Origin: Rhynchopus euleeides
Taxonomy: Eukaryota; Euglenozoa; Diplonemea; Diplonemida; Diplonemidae
DNA length: 64,000 nt
NCBI GenBank assembly: GCA_963210315.1
Contig: OY723308.1
Location: forward strand, 372,001-436,000
Direction: 5' to 3'
The notes under the pieces were generated by a model, which searched no databases, had not been told where the DNA came from, and saw only the letters and a list, made by a program, of their open reading frames with translations. Position 1 is the stretch's first letter. The number at the start of each line of letters is the position of its first letter. The position numbers and the translations under genes are program-made. Below, piece after piece: positions 7,797 to 18,818 of the stretch.

Positions 7797-10680
7797 CTAC
7801 TCCTCGGCCTCTGCCATGTCTTGGTCAGGTGGGACAGCCTCTCCCGCGTCTGCTGCTTCATCCCCGGCGGCTTCCGCGCCGTTGCCCTCCGCCTCCGGCT
7901 CTGCTGCTGCTGCTGGTGCCGGCTCGGTTGTGCACTCTGGGGCGTACTGTTCGTCCTGTGCCATTGCCTCGTCCTCGTCGTCCTTCTTCTCCTCACGCAC
8001 CCGCTGCAGCAAGGGAGGGTGGGTGATGGGATATGGAGATGGACAGGGCATCATGGCTACGTTGGTGTGCGGGAAAAGGGGCCACTTTGTGTGCTGCGAA
8101 GAGCAGGGCCAAAAAAAATTATCGTTCGCGAGAATTATTGTGTGTGTCTGGCACGCACAAGCAGCTCCGCTGTCCCCAGCAACACATGCATACCTCCTCA
8201 ATGGTGAGCAGCCCGTAGTTCAGCGCGGACGTCTTTGGGTGGAGCCCGTTGAGTGTCACCATCTGCAGGCATTCGCCGAAGGTCAAATCCCGGTCCAGGC
8301 AGAGGAGGATCTGGGCGAGCTGTGCAGAGAGAGAGAGGGAGACGTGGCGGGGGGGTTGGGGGGTGGCCGTGGACCCCAGGAGAAGCCCGCGAGCTCAGAT
8401 AAGAAGAGGCGGTTCTTGAGGCTTCCTGACAACTTGAAGGGGCCGACTATGCAGACCGACTCCTGCAATCTTTCAAGACAACACCCATCCACACCCACAA
8501 AGACCATCGGGTGTGCGTTTTCACAGCTCCTAGACAGCTGAACAGCCGAACATGCGGGACGTGACCCAACCTTTCTGCAGATCAAGACATACCCAGTCAC
8601 GCGCCAGCACACTGCTGGTCGGGGTGAACCCCTTGGAACGGTCGAAGAACTGGAACATGTCGTAGAGCTTCTGCACGCGAACCCCGACGGTCTTCTTGGA
8701 GTCGCTGGGCTTCTCAGCTGTGGCCTCGCCCTGCATCTCGCGGAGCTCCTGTGCCTCCTCCTTGTCGAGGCCCCGCAGCGCAGCTTTTCTCTGCACTTCG
8801 GACTGTGGTGCAGAGGGGGGTGCGGGTGGGTGGCAGGCAGATCCTGACCAAAGGCAGCCTGAACAGATGCCCTGTTTCTTTTGGCGATAGAAAAGCCACT
8901 AGCACGACAACGCCAGCATGCACACCTCGTGACGGTCCTCGTCTGTCTTCCCCACATCCTCCTCGTCCCACTGCTGGCGGAGGAGTGTGATTTTCTCTTC
9001 CTTCCGGCGTTTGCACATCACGACGTGCTCCTCGCGTTTCCGCTTGCGCACATCAGCCTCAGCCTGGAGCGGGTGTGTGTTCAAGCGATAAGCACGGCAT
9101 TCATGAGCCAGCAAGGGTCAAGCAACGGCCAGGCCTAGTGGGTAGCAAGCGACAGTGCAGTATGTGTTGGCAAAGCGAACAAAGGCAAGGCCTGCACAGA
9201 GCATGGCCCAGTGTGCGGATTGACTGGCCAGTGCTCCGAGTGGTTCTGGCGACCAGTGGGGAGGGCAGTGGGCCTGTGCGTCGGTTGTGGGAGCCAGTGT
9301 CAGGCATACCCGCTTCTGCTTGATGTCGTCAATCTTGGACTTCCCCTCGTCCTGCTTCACAGCCAGGAAGTCTGCAATCCCGGATGCAAACTCGTATTTC
9401 AGCCACTCGTCAAAGATATCGGTCGCAGTGCACAGCTCAACCGTGTCCGAATGAGTCGCTTTCCCGAGCGCATATTCGTGGAGTGTTGCTGTATGTCGGG
9501 TGTTCGGTGCCGCAGTGTGCTCAACGCGAAAACACAACACTGCCAATTCCTGAAAGCAACCACACAACCACATCACCCCCACCCCCCCCCCAACCCGCAC
9601 AAAACGCTACCACTACGGCGGATCTGGGACAGGCTGTGCGTGACGCATCACACCAACATCTAAGCGCAAAGCCCCCTGGTGTACTCTCCACTTGCCGGTA
9701 ACCGCCCCCCTCCCCCCCACTCACATACCCAGGGGCGTCTTCGTCGGCACCATCACCTGCTCCTCCGTCACCTCCGTTTTGCTCACAACCTCCTTCCGGG
9801 TCTTCGGCTTGTCCGCATCCGTCACGCCGCCCTCCTCAGCCCCCTCGCCCTCTTCCTCACCGCCCTCCTTAGCCTCCTCGGGCTCCACAGGCACCTCGAC
9901 CGTCTCCTGCAGCTCCGTGGTCACCCTGCGGCACTGGGGTTGCATGCGCAGGTCGGACAGCGAGGTCACATGGGGGAAGAAGTAGATGGTGCTCGGGCGG
10001 TTGTCATACGCGATGGTGCACAGGCGGGTCCACCGCTGCACCCCTGACAGGTCGATCCCCGACTGCCCCTTCACAACCTCCTGCAGCGCAGAGATGAGGT
10101 ACTGGTCATCATGCGCAGCGTCACTCGGGTTGTAATCCACAACCCCGCCGTAGGCTGTCAGCTGCCGTGCCTCCCCGCATATGCTGGCACCCACCACATC
10201 CACCCTGCGCATGACGTGCTTGCAGGGGCGTGTGTTGGAAGTCTCCTGCGGTGTGTTAACCCCGCATGCCAGGAACAGCCTCACGTTCGCCTTGCCCTCT
10301 GGTGAGGGCTGTGCCTCCTCCTCTGCAGCAGGGCCTTCGAGGATGAGGGGGTTGGCGGAGTCGATCTCGATGTCGATTGCGCGCTGCATCTCCTCAGCCA
10401 GACAGCCCTTTCCGTCGCGGACCCAATCGGCAGTCACTGCGGTGATGGTTTCGCTGAAGTATTTCCGGTGGGGGTTGCGCGCCTTGTGCTCCTGCACCAT
10501 CCGCCTTTCCGTGTCGAACGGCAGCATCGGCACCAGGAAGTCGCTCTGCCGCTGCGGCAGCTCGCCCTGCGGCCGCAGGCCCCCGCCCCGGCGGGGCGGC
10601 ATGACGCCCTTCCCCGGCCTGCCCCCAGGCCCTGCCGCAGGGCCTCGGTTGTAGCCCCCGTTCCCCTTGTAGCCCGACAT
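7797..10680 (-). CDS. CCAR1/DBC1-family protein (cell cycle and apoptosis regulator-like)
   Basis: Six exons: 10680-9729, 9488-9310, 9063-8926, 8802-8593, 8319-8194, 8003-7797. All are GT-AG and in phase, giving 603 residues. The start is ATG at 10680; an upstream in-frame GTG is ignored. The N-terminus is Gly/Arg/Pro-rich (RGG-like). Residues about 48-245 match the DBC1 inactive-Nudix domain shared by CCAR1 and CCAR2, including the SGIDLSGVQRW stretch followed by a YFFPHV strand. An acidic linker, two charged helical exons, a helical segment with LYDMFQFFDRSKGF (about 469) that may be a degenerate EF-hand, and an Ala/Glu-rich acidic tail follow. Animal CCAR proteins are nuclear coactivators and splicing-linked regulators; a nuclear role is inferred. 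There is no SAP or S1-like domain, so it is shorter than animal CCAR1. Confidence 0.8.
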
Positions 10681-12405
10681 GGTGATGCCCACCCACGGCC
10701 TGGGTGTGGGGGGTGGGTGGGTGGATGGCTGGGTTCCGGGAATAGCGAGTGAGCAGGTGTGTGGGGTGGGGGGGAGGGGAGGGGAGTGTCGCTTGGCAGA
10801 AGGGTGTGGGGGGTGGGGAGTTTCGGCGAACCTTTTTTAATTGTATTCAACTCAGTGGGAGTGACAAGCACGATGCAGGCCTGGAGGGGCCGGGTTGTGT
10901 CGTGCTCCCAAAGGAGGAGCGGGGGGTGGGTGTGGGGGGTTGATGTTTGGGAGGAGAACGGGCGCAAAAAGATGGAGGATCCAGATGGGCCACGGCGAAC
11001 TCTCAAGAAGGATGAAACCGAGGACTCGAGACAGGCTCCCTCTCGCGGCACTGTCAGCGAGTCGCGGGGAAGCGATGCGGATGATGGAGATGGGGCGGGG
11101 AGGGATCAAGAAAAATAGTGTCAAAAAGAACAAAAGGGATTATGGTGCCCCTGAAAAGGCCGGTTTACGTAGTTCTTACGTGGTTGTTTCTTTTTGGGTG
11201 GTGTTTCTCTTTCGAGGCCCTTCACTTACATAGTTCCGACGTAGTTCTTACGCAGTTCCTCGAAGATTTTCAGGGACACCACAGAAGGGTCGCATTTTTC
11301 ACGCTCCTCAAAACCGACACAAACCGCCATTCATTTTTGGGAGAATGTGGTTTCCTGTTGGGAATGAGACGCGCTGTGGGGGAAACAAGCAATGATCAAG
11401 TGATGCGAGTGGCTGCGCTACGAACGGGATAAAGCTTCACTGATTGAAAAAGCCTAGTGGGTGTTGTGGAAGTTGTTCTTCGTCACAAGTTTCTCGAGTG
11501 ACATGAACTACTATTGTTCGGACAAACTGTTCCTGGTACAGGTCTATCTTGTGCTGCAGGTTTAGAAGGAAACCGAAAGCCGTCACGAGTCCTTTTGAGT
11601 GAAAACATATCGCCGTTCACAAGCACCACAGAACGGGCGCCTCCTTCTGGGCTGATCGCTCACAGAGGGGGCAGGGTCGGGGAGGGAGGAAGAGAGGAAA
11701 TTTACAATTAATTCGATACGCGAAGCCTCGGCCTTGGCCTGGCAACGGGCGGCACCTGCCTCATCTGCAGGGAAAGCCAACGACGCGTTCTGCAGCGCAG
11801 CGCATCATAGGTTCCAGCAGTGTGGGCAGCTTATAGGAATCGCAGAGGTTTCTTGTTCTGATTCCACTTCTGGAGAAGCGTGTTCAAAACAAGCACACCA
11901 GACACACATGCACTTCTGTTTCAGCGAACAACACATTCACGCGACACACTAAACAAACATGGTCAGCAACACTGGGAGACCATTGTGCAATCAGATGTGA
12001 CATGTCACGGAGCTGATGCAAATCGATAAGTATATGCTGGCAAGCCGTCGATTCATCCATTACGGAAGACATTCTGCAGAACTTGCCAGACACAGGAGGG
12101 GAGGGAGGAAGGGAGTGGTGGTGGGGTGGGGGTTGGTGTGAGATGCCCGCTGATGCAACGTAATTCTTCGAAGAAGCACCGCAACCCAAGCCAGTAGGGG
12201 AGGTGAACCCCCGCTCCTTGCTTGGGAGGGTTGCTTTTCTGTGGGCCCCCACGGGTGAGGGGTGGGGATGAAAAGATTTGGCGTGGTGTACCCACGTGGG
12301 GTGTGGCATGGGGAGCTGTATTTCACCCAAAGAGGAGACAAGGGGAGCACGCAGTAGACTGTGCTGTACCCTCCATACGGCTCGTCACACCAGCACCACC
12401 AACAA
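10681..12405. other. intergenic, no supported gene
   Basis: About 1.7 kb. Short direct repeats of the type AGTTCTTACG occur around 11170-11260. A plus-strand acidic frame ending near 11118 and a minus-strand frame near 11700 look faintly protein-like, but no splice or start evidence supports either. Confidence 0.5.
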
Positions 12406-14538
12406 TCACGGCTTGTAAAACACCACCAGCAGCGGTGCCTTCTGTGCGTTCCCGTTGTACGAATCGGCAACACGCTTGGCCCGTGTGTCGGCACGCGTCT
12501 TGATCAGCAACGACAGCGACGACGACGGAGCCCACCCATCCCTGTCTGTGATCTCCCGGATGACGGCAGACAGGTCTGGGGTGCGGTAGGACGACCCCGT
12601 CTTCCAGTCGCCCAGTGAGTACCACTTGGCGCCTGCCCCAGTCTCCTTGCGGGTGTACGGGCCGTTTGTGGTGCTGAAGGCAGCAGACGAGTCAGCGGCC
12701 TCGCCGTGGATGATCAGGTCTGGGGACTCGCCGCTGTCGTCCTCGTCTGCTGTGAACTCAACGTAGGCTGCGGTGATGTCGGCCCCGCGTGGCACCTGCA
12801 CGTCGCGGAAGCGCAGCCCCACCAGCTGGTCGGCACCGTCGTATGCCAGCTCCAGGTCGCTGCTGCCCGTGGACACGCTGTTCTCGGATGTCTGCTCCAC
12901 GTCGTCGTCCCCGCTCGTGATGCGCACACGCACCTCCGTTGTCCCGTCGGCACCGGTCGGCGCCGGGGGCGGCGGAGGCGGCACCGATACATCCCCGACA
13001 GTGTAGCGGACACGCAGCTTCGCCCCCAGCCCGTCGCCCTCGAAGGACTCAGCGGTACGGCGCACCGTCGCAGACCCCTCCTCCTGCCTGAACACCGCAG
13101 ACACAGCGTTGCCGGGTGACCAGTCGAACAGGGACACCACCTCCTGCAGCGCAGCAGCAACGTTGGGCGATGTGTAGTACCCGCCACCCGCCCACTCCTC
13201 GCCGTCCAGCTCCCACGACACGGCCCTGGTCAGCGTCCGCTGCGAGGGCCTGCGGCTTGCGTCCCAGGCGTCGGAGTCAGAGTCCTTGTCGAATGACAGC
13301 GCCAGGCGCGGCCCCTCAGGCCCCGACTCCTCATCGCACCGGAACTCGATGCGCGCATCCGAGATTGTTGCGCCGCGTGGGATGCGCACACCTGCCCACC
13401 GGATTCCCACCACCTGTGTGGCACGGTCGTACACCAGCTCCAGGTCGGATGAGGTGAAGGACAGGTCCCCGCTCGCCGCATCCTCCTCCACGTCGTCAGC
13501 CCCATCCGTCACGTGCACGCTGTACTCGACGGTACCCTCCTGGCCCGGTGGCGGCACAGGCACTGTCGATTCGCGCCCGCGGCATGAGGTTGTGAGGGAG
13601 AACGAATCGTGGCGTGTCCCGGGTGCGTCCCCGACGTAGAGCTCGCACTTCCCGTCACCCGACGATGCGGGGAAGTCACACACCAGTGCACCCTTCTCCC
13701 TCCCGTCATTCGTCGTGTACGACTTCTGCATGTACGGCATCGACCCGTACTTCCCGAGGTCGTCGGGTCCCTTGCCCCCCATCCCGGACACGATGGACAC
13801 AGCGTCCCCGCAGCGCAGCTCCACCCGGTCACGCTGCGACCTGCTCGACACCGTCTTCGACTCGAAGTGCGACAGCATCTTCGTCCGCCCGTAGCAGTGC
13901 GAATGCCCCGACACGATCAGTGCCCCCTGCTCGCGGCAAGCCTCGTACGCTGCCCACTGCCCGTAGTTCGACGTGTGCCGGTGCCCCGGGTTCAGCGACC
14001 CCTCGGGACGGTGCCACACGCACACACGCCACCGCGCCTTGGACGAGTCGAACTCGCGGTGAACGAAGTCCACCACCTCAGTCATCCCACCCTCCATGTC
14101 GTGCCAGCCCAGCATCACGAAGTGCACGTCGTCCACCACGCACCCCATCCACAGCCCGTACTCGCTCTCCAGCGACCTCCCAGGCCGCCCGTGGCAAGCA
14201 GACCGCAGCTTGCTGCTCAGCTTGTTGTACAGCTTCGCCTGGTACCCACTGGACCCGTCCCACACCTTGGTGTCGTGGTTCCCGCTGGACATCAACACGT
14301 GCTCCCGCCCCGTGTCGTACCACTGCTCGTCCAGGAAGTCCGCCCACTTGTCCGGCCTGTCGTAGTAGTCGTAGTCCCCGTTCTGCACCACAACGTCCAC
14401 CCCCTGGTCCCGCATGATTTTATACACATTTCCAGCAGATGACGAAGCCGTCGTGTCCCCGACAAACCCGACCTTCAGCGCCCCCACCTCACCCAGCAGC
14501 GCGCACGCCACGGCGAGCACAACAACCCTGCCCTGCAT
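12406..14538 (-). CDS. secreted metallophosphoesterase with two DNRLRE-type repeats
   Basis: An intronless 710-codon gene. The start at 14538 was chosen because it gives a signal peptide (VVVLAVACALLGEVGA, cleavage after about residue 20); the frame is open further upstream only through GTG. The calcineurin-like core shows its metal motifs in order: VGDT (27-28), NGDYDYY (53-59), SSGNHDT (84-90), a VWHRP histidine, and SGHSHCYGR. Two tandem beta-rich modules follow at about 340-516 and 528-710, each with the SSDLEL.YD....VG.R......PRGA.I pattern of DNRLRE/CBM96-like domains. They are joined by short Pro/Gly linkers. The protein is expected to be secreted, hydrolysing phosphoesters while the C-terminal modules bind a surface polymer. 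The substrate cannot be read from the sequence. Confidence 0.85.
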   Translation of the reverse strand: MQGRVVVLAVACALLGEVGALKVGFVGDTTASSSAGNVYKIMRDQGVDVVVQNGDYDYYDRPDKWADFLDEQWYDTGREHVLMSSGNHDTKVWDGSSGYQAKLYNKLSSKLRSACHGRPGRSLESEYGLWMGCVVDDVHFVMLGWHDMEGGMTEVVDFVHREFDSSKARWRVCVWHRPEGSLNPGHRHTSNYGQWAAYEACREQGALIVSGHSHCYGRTKMLSHFESKTVSSRSQRDRVELRCGDAVSIVSGMGGKGPDDLGKYGSMPYMQKSYTTNDGREKGALVCDFPASSGDGKCELYVGDAPGTRHDSFSLTTSCRGRESTVPVPPPGQEGTVEYSVHVTDGADDVEEDAASGDLSFTSSDLELVYDRATQVVGIRWAGVRIPRGATISDARIEFRCDEESGPEGPRLALSFDKDSDSDAWDASRRPSQRTLTRAVSWELDGEEWAGGGYYTSPNVAAALQEVVSLFDWSPGNAVSAVFRQEEGSATVRRTAESFEGDGLGAKLRVRYTVGDVSVPPPPPPAPTGADGTTEVRVRITSGDDDVEQTSENSVSTGSSDLELAYDGADQLVGLRFRDVQVPRGADITAAYVEFTADEDDSGESPDLIIHGEAADSSAAFSTTNGPYTRKETGAGAKWYSLGDWKTGSSYRTPDLSAVIREITDRDGWAPSSSLSLLIKTRADTRAKRVADSYNGNAQKAPLLVVFYKP

Positions 14539-16809
14539 CTCTTTGAAGGCAACACAGAAAAACAGAACACAACCTGCAACACGGGCGGTGTGGTGCGGGT
14601 GCACGCCGTCTGAAACCCCCCCGCCCACCCCCTCAGGGCCGCTCACACAACAACCCCGCTTTAAACCCTCCCTAGTGACACCCACAGGCTCCCTCCCCCC
14701 TGAGGGATGCTGCAAAGCTACAAGATATACGCAGAGATACGGGGCCGGTGCGGGTGGGGATGGTCCAGGCACGCCCTCTCATCGCCTCCCAGGGCACTTC
14801 CATGCTCTGCTTCCAGCGGCCTGGCTGCCTCTCGCCATATGTGCCGCCTGCGTGTCCGCTATGGTTGGGTCAGGGGCGGGGGGGGTGTGTGGGGGGGTGA
14901 GGGGTTTAAAAATTCCATGTTGGTTGCCAATGCCTCACTGCCCCCTTGACACCCCCCTCCCACCCACCCCCCCCCCGCGTGCTTGTTTCTGTTGTGTCGT
15001 TGTTGCGTTTGCACCAGCATCCATATTTTTATCTTGTGGTGCTGCTGATCTGGCTGAGGACGGCGGTTTCTACCAAAGAGGCCCTCACCGTAAGCCCCCC
15101 CACCAACCCTCCAAAACCCCTCCCTGGTTGGGGGCATGATAGTGCAGAATCACTGAGCACGCCCCGTGGAACATGGACACAAAAGACAAACGCAATTCCC
15201 AAAAAAATGAACCGCTGTGAAAGGGGGGGGGAGGGAGAGGGGTAGGGTGGGGTTCCCACCCCCCCAACTGCGGCGGTAGGACGAGACGCCCCGACACTCA
15301 AAACACACACACAACACCTCTGACCAGCCCAACACAAAAAAATAACGTATTCGATCCGATATATGGGTTGCTTTATCTCCCGTACTGAACGATTTTCCCG
15401 CGCCCCCTCCCCCCCGAGGCAATGATGTTGGGGGGAGTGGGGGAACCAGGGGAGGCAGAGAAAGGGGGGCGAGGAGGGGGGGGGGGGGTGGTGGGAATTG
15501 CAGTCGGGAGGTGGTGGTCCCTTGGGGGTCCGGTGGGGTGTGAGGGGGTGGGCGGTACGCAACAACTGAAGAAATCGGCTCAAAATATGGCCAGTAAAAA
15601 TAACAGACAAAAAATACACTGGAGATCCAACAGAGGCGGGGGGCAACCGTACATGGCAACCGAAACAAAAAAAATACAAACAGTTTTGTAGGTCCGTTTA
15701 GACGGGGAGGAAGGGGGGGGAGGGCGGGAGGAGGATGCTAGCCCCGAACAAAACCAGGTGTGAAAAATTTGCCATTATAAAATAGACGCGATTTACACGC
15801 AAGGTATACTAAACATGACAAGCAAGAGAACCTTAGGGGGGGGGGGGTATGGGATGGGGGGGTGTGTGAGGGGGTTTTGTCAACAGCCCCACAGCTCCGA
15901 ATAGAATAGTGTTCACGATACAGGTCCAGACCCATGAAGGGGAGGGGGGGGGGGGGTGGGGGTGGGGCGATGCGCCTGGATAATGATGAAGTGAACCTAA
16001 TTCTCTTGCTTCCTGTTTTACAAAAAAAATGAGCCCGGTATTTTATTTGTTTCCCCTCCCTTCTGACAGGGCGGGAGGAGGAGGGAGGTGAGGTCAACGA
16101 CGAGTTTTCCGTGAAAACTCAAGACACGACCCATTCCCGAATCATATCCCCAAATCCCTCCCCTCCCACACGCTTTCCCCCCCCCCACACACACACTTCC
16201 ATATCCCTCCAGAAAAAAAGAGTCGGTTTTTCGTTTTCCTCGGGCAGCCCGCGGTAGTGTTTTGGAAGGAAGTTTTGTTTGGGGGGGTTGCTTTTGTGCG
16301 TTCTGCCAACAAAAAATGTGCAGAACGGATCAGGGGGGTGGGGGTGGGGGGAAACCCCCCCCCCACTTTCACACACAGGCCCTCTGTTCCACCAGAAAGA
16401 TTACAACAACCCAACAGAAAAAACAGGGGCCATGTGGGGCCGGGAGGGGGGGGAGGGGGTGGCATAAAAAAGTTAAAAAGAAGACACTGCCCAAGAAGAA
16501 ACCGCTCCTTTCTGGGAGGGATGGCTGGGGATATGTGGAGGGGGGAAGGGAGGGGGGGGTTTTTGGGCCCACCCCTCCACCCGCCTCCCTGCATCAGTCA
16601 ACACATGGCAAGAAGCCGTTCAGACAGGCCGCTTGTCACTGGGGGGGGGGGGGGGGAAGGGGCGAAGGCGTGTGTGTGAGGGACCTGGGGAGGCGGCTGA
16701 GCGGCGTACAACACTTTTTTTGAAGGAGGGTAAAGGGGGGGAGGGGGGGGCTATCTGTTGGTCACGGAGCGAGCACGGTGGCAGGGCTTTCTTTGCGCTG
16801 AAGGGCTAT
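14539..16809. other. intergenic, no supported gene
   Basis: About 2.3 kb rich in poly-G runs of 10-16 bases (near 15480, 15840, 15940, 16640) and poly-C near 16358. It has AT-rich patches near 15330-15400 and 15760-15830. Overlapping frames in all phases have biased, unstructured composition. Nothing can be assigned. Confidence 0.5.
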
Positions 16810-18818
16810 CTAGTAGAGCATCAGCTCGGAACCACGGTCCAGCCACTCCTCAACCAGCTCCTCGACCTGTGTGGGTGGGTGGGTGTGTGGGTGGTGGTGG
16901 TAACTCTCGTTTGAGGGATATAACACAGTGATGATGGGCACAGCTGTGGGTTGCGTGCCATATATGCTGGGGGACACGTTGCCAGCCACAACAAATAGGC
17001 CACTGTGTTATACAGAGCTAAGGCAGGCGGGGGGGTTTGGGGGAGGGCTGAACTGCACCACATACCTCCTCGAAGAGAAGGGGCTGGCGGAAACGGGGGT
17101 GGTCGGGCCAGTTACGCGGACAGTCGGGGTCCAGCACGACGTCCTCCACGACCTTGGCGTAGAAGTGCTGACCGCAGTCAGGGCACATCATGGTCGTGTT
17201 GCCGTAGATGCGGTGGTAGCGCGGGCACTTGCCCATGTTGGCTGTGGTATGGATGTGGATGTGTGTCGTCGTGGTGCGTGTGTGGAAGCAAAACATATAT
17301 ACACTCCCCACATATAACGTGTGGTTTTGTTTCTAGACTCCAACCTTAACACCTAGCGCCCGCTTGATGGGATCCGCGCTAAGCTGACTCGGGTGTCATG
17401 AGAAAAGGAAACTGGTGGCCAGTGATTGATATTTGACGCGCAACGGACGGTGCGAGTGATGTGCAGGCGAGCAGCGACAACATTCAGAATATCCAGAACC
17501 ATCTCCGGGAGAACTTTGGTCCCGACTGGCCGAGCTTCTGGAAGATTCTATCCGAACCGCACTCACAGGAGATGATGTGGTTTCTAGACTCCAACCTTAA
17601 CACCTAGCGCCCGCTTGATGGGATCTGCGCTAAGCTGACTCGGGTGTCATAAGAAGGGGAAGTGAGGTGACCAGTGATTGCTACTTGCTTGAGTGTAGAG
17701 CCAGGTGTTGGGGCCAAACCGCGCTCACAGGAGATGTTGTGATTTCTAGACTCCAACCTTAACACCTAGCGCCCGCTTTGTGGGATCTGCGCTAAGCTGA
17801 CTCGGGTGTCGTCGAAGAATTCGGTAGATGCTGATACAGGCACGATGCCGGGCGCTGGTGCGATTAATTCAGGATTTGAAAAGCTCGCACGAACCCGGCA
17901 AAAGCCACATGAGTGTGTGGCAGACAGAAGCACATAGCATACGGGAGCAGTCACCGGTGCACACGAACATGTGCTCGTCGTCCTCAGTCCCCTCGAAGTG
18001 CATGACGATCGGGTTGTTCTTCGTCCCGTTCAGCTCGTCGTACAGGTGGCCCACACCGATGTAGGGGCTGTGCAGGGCGGGTCAGGTTGGGGCGTGGCAA
18101 ACGGGAAAACACATCCACAGCAGAGATCACACACACACACCCCACAGACAGAGCCACTCTGCCGAAAACACAGCCAAGTGCCCCTGCCACCCCCCCACGC
18201 CCTCTCTCTGGCACCGGAAGGCACAACAGGCAGCCCCACCACCACCACCACCACTACAACCCTTCCCCTCGCATTCTTTGAACCACTCCCGTAGGTGGAA
18301 CCTAAACATACAGCGTGTTGAACTCCTCCTGCTCGTGCTCGTTGGGCAGCCACACGTTACCGCGGGTGTCCCATCTCCACGCCTCGGCGGGGCGCTCAGC
18401 CTCCACACGCCTACGGCGGGTGGACCGCAGGGCGTCGGTGAAGTGGTACTGCGTGTGCACTGCAGGGGTGTGTGATGTGTGTAAGCGTTGGATGCGTCAC
18501 AGTGTTTACAGCACCCCCACCCCACCCCCCCTACCCTGTCTGCTGTCGGTGCCCCTCTGACACCCACCCACACCACCCCCAGCCCAGCCCCCCCCACAAG
18601 CTAGAGACGGAACAACCTGCCGCAATGGTCATCAACACCGCCCATCCCCCCCCACTCCTCCTCACCCACCCGCCAGACACAGCGGCACTCATGAGGCACA
18701 TACGGAACGGGAACAGCGACCAAGGCCTCCAGAACGCCTTGTCTGCCCTCTGCTTGAAGTTGGGGGAGCGCAGGGGGTACGCGTGGATGAGTGCAGCGGT
18801 GGTGCGGCTCAGAGCCAT
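16810..18818 (-). CDS. cytochrome c oxidase subunit 5b-like protein, mitochondrial
   Basis: Five exons: 18818-18704, 18459-18312, 18067-17943, 17241-17066, 16866-16810. Every junction keeps frame (phases 1, 2, 1, 0), giving 206 residues. The N-terminal residues MALSRTTAALIHAYPLR fit a mitochondrial presequence. The core has GTKNNPIVMHFEG, then HMFVCTGDC and TTMMCPDCGQHFYAKV, in the order of the COX5b/yeast Cox4 zinc-binding domain (family: NP-V, VGC-G, RCPxCG-xY). The likely ligands are Cys residues of CTGDC and CPDC. The protein is longer than animal COX5b, with an N-terminal charged extension and a C-terminal about 40-residue tail (VEELVEEWLDRGSELMLY). It should act in complex IV of the inner mitochondrial membrane. 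Intron 3 (17942-17242) is unusually long and holds repeat array 2. Confidence 0.8.
17332..17810 (+). repeat. array 2 of the 66-bp hairpin element (three copies)
   Basis: Copies at 17332-17397, 17583-17648 and 17745-17810 lie inside intron 3 of the COX5b-like gene and antisense to it. They match array 1, including the GTCGTCGA that follows the last copy of both arrays. The spacer before 17583 is the longest and carries an open frame that runs into the element (see next entry). The spacer before 17745 is homologous to the one before 1471. Confidence 0.85.
17437..17607 (+). pseudogene. open 3' coding relic ending inside the repeat element
   Basis: Fifty-six codons from just after a TGA, ending in TAG within the 66-bp element. 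The translation looks like real protein (GPDWPSFWKILSEPHSQE, then MMWFLDSNLNT at the C-terminus). In the homologous copies at 1441-1465 and 17715-17740 the same frame is broken at the Trp codon (TAA or TGA). It therefore looks like the C-terminus of an ORF carried by the element, with other copies decayed. The family is unknown. Confidence 0.45.

Noticed and set aside
10973..11118. Plus-strand acidic exon (ends GRDQEK)
   Set aside because: Polar composition alone. No acceptor, start or partner exon could be found.
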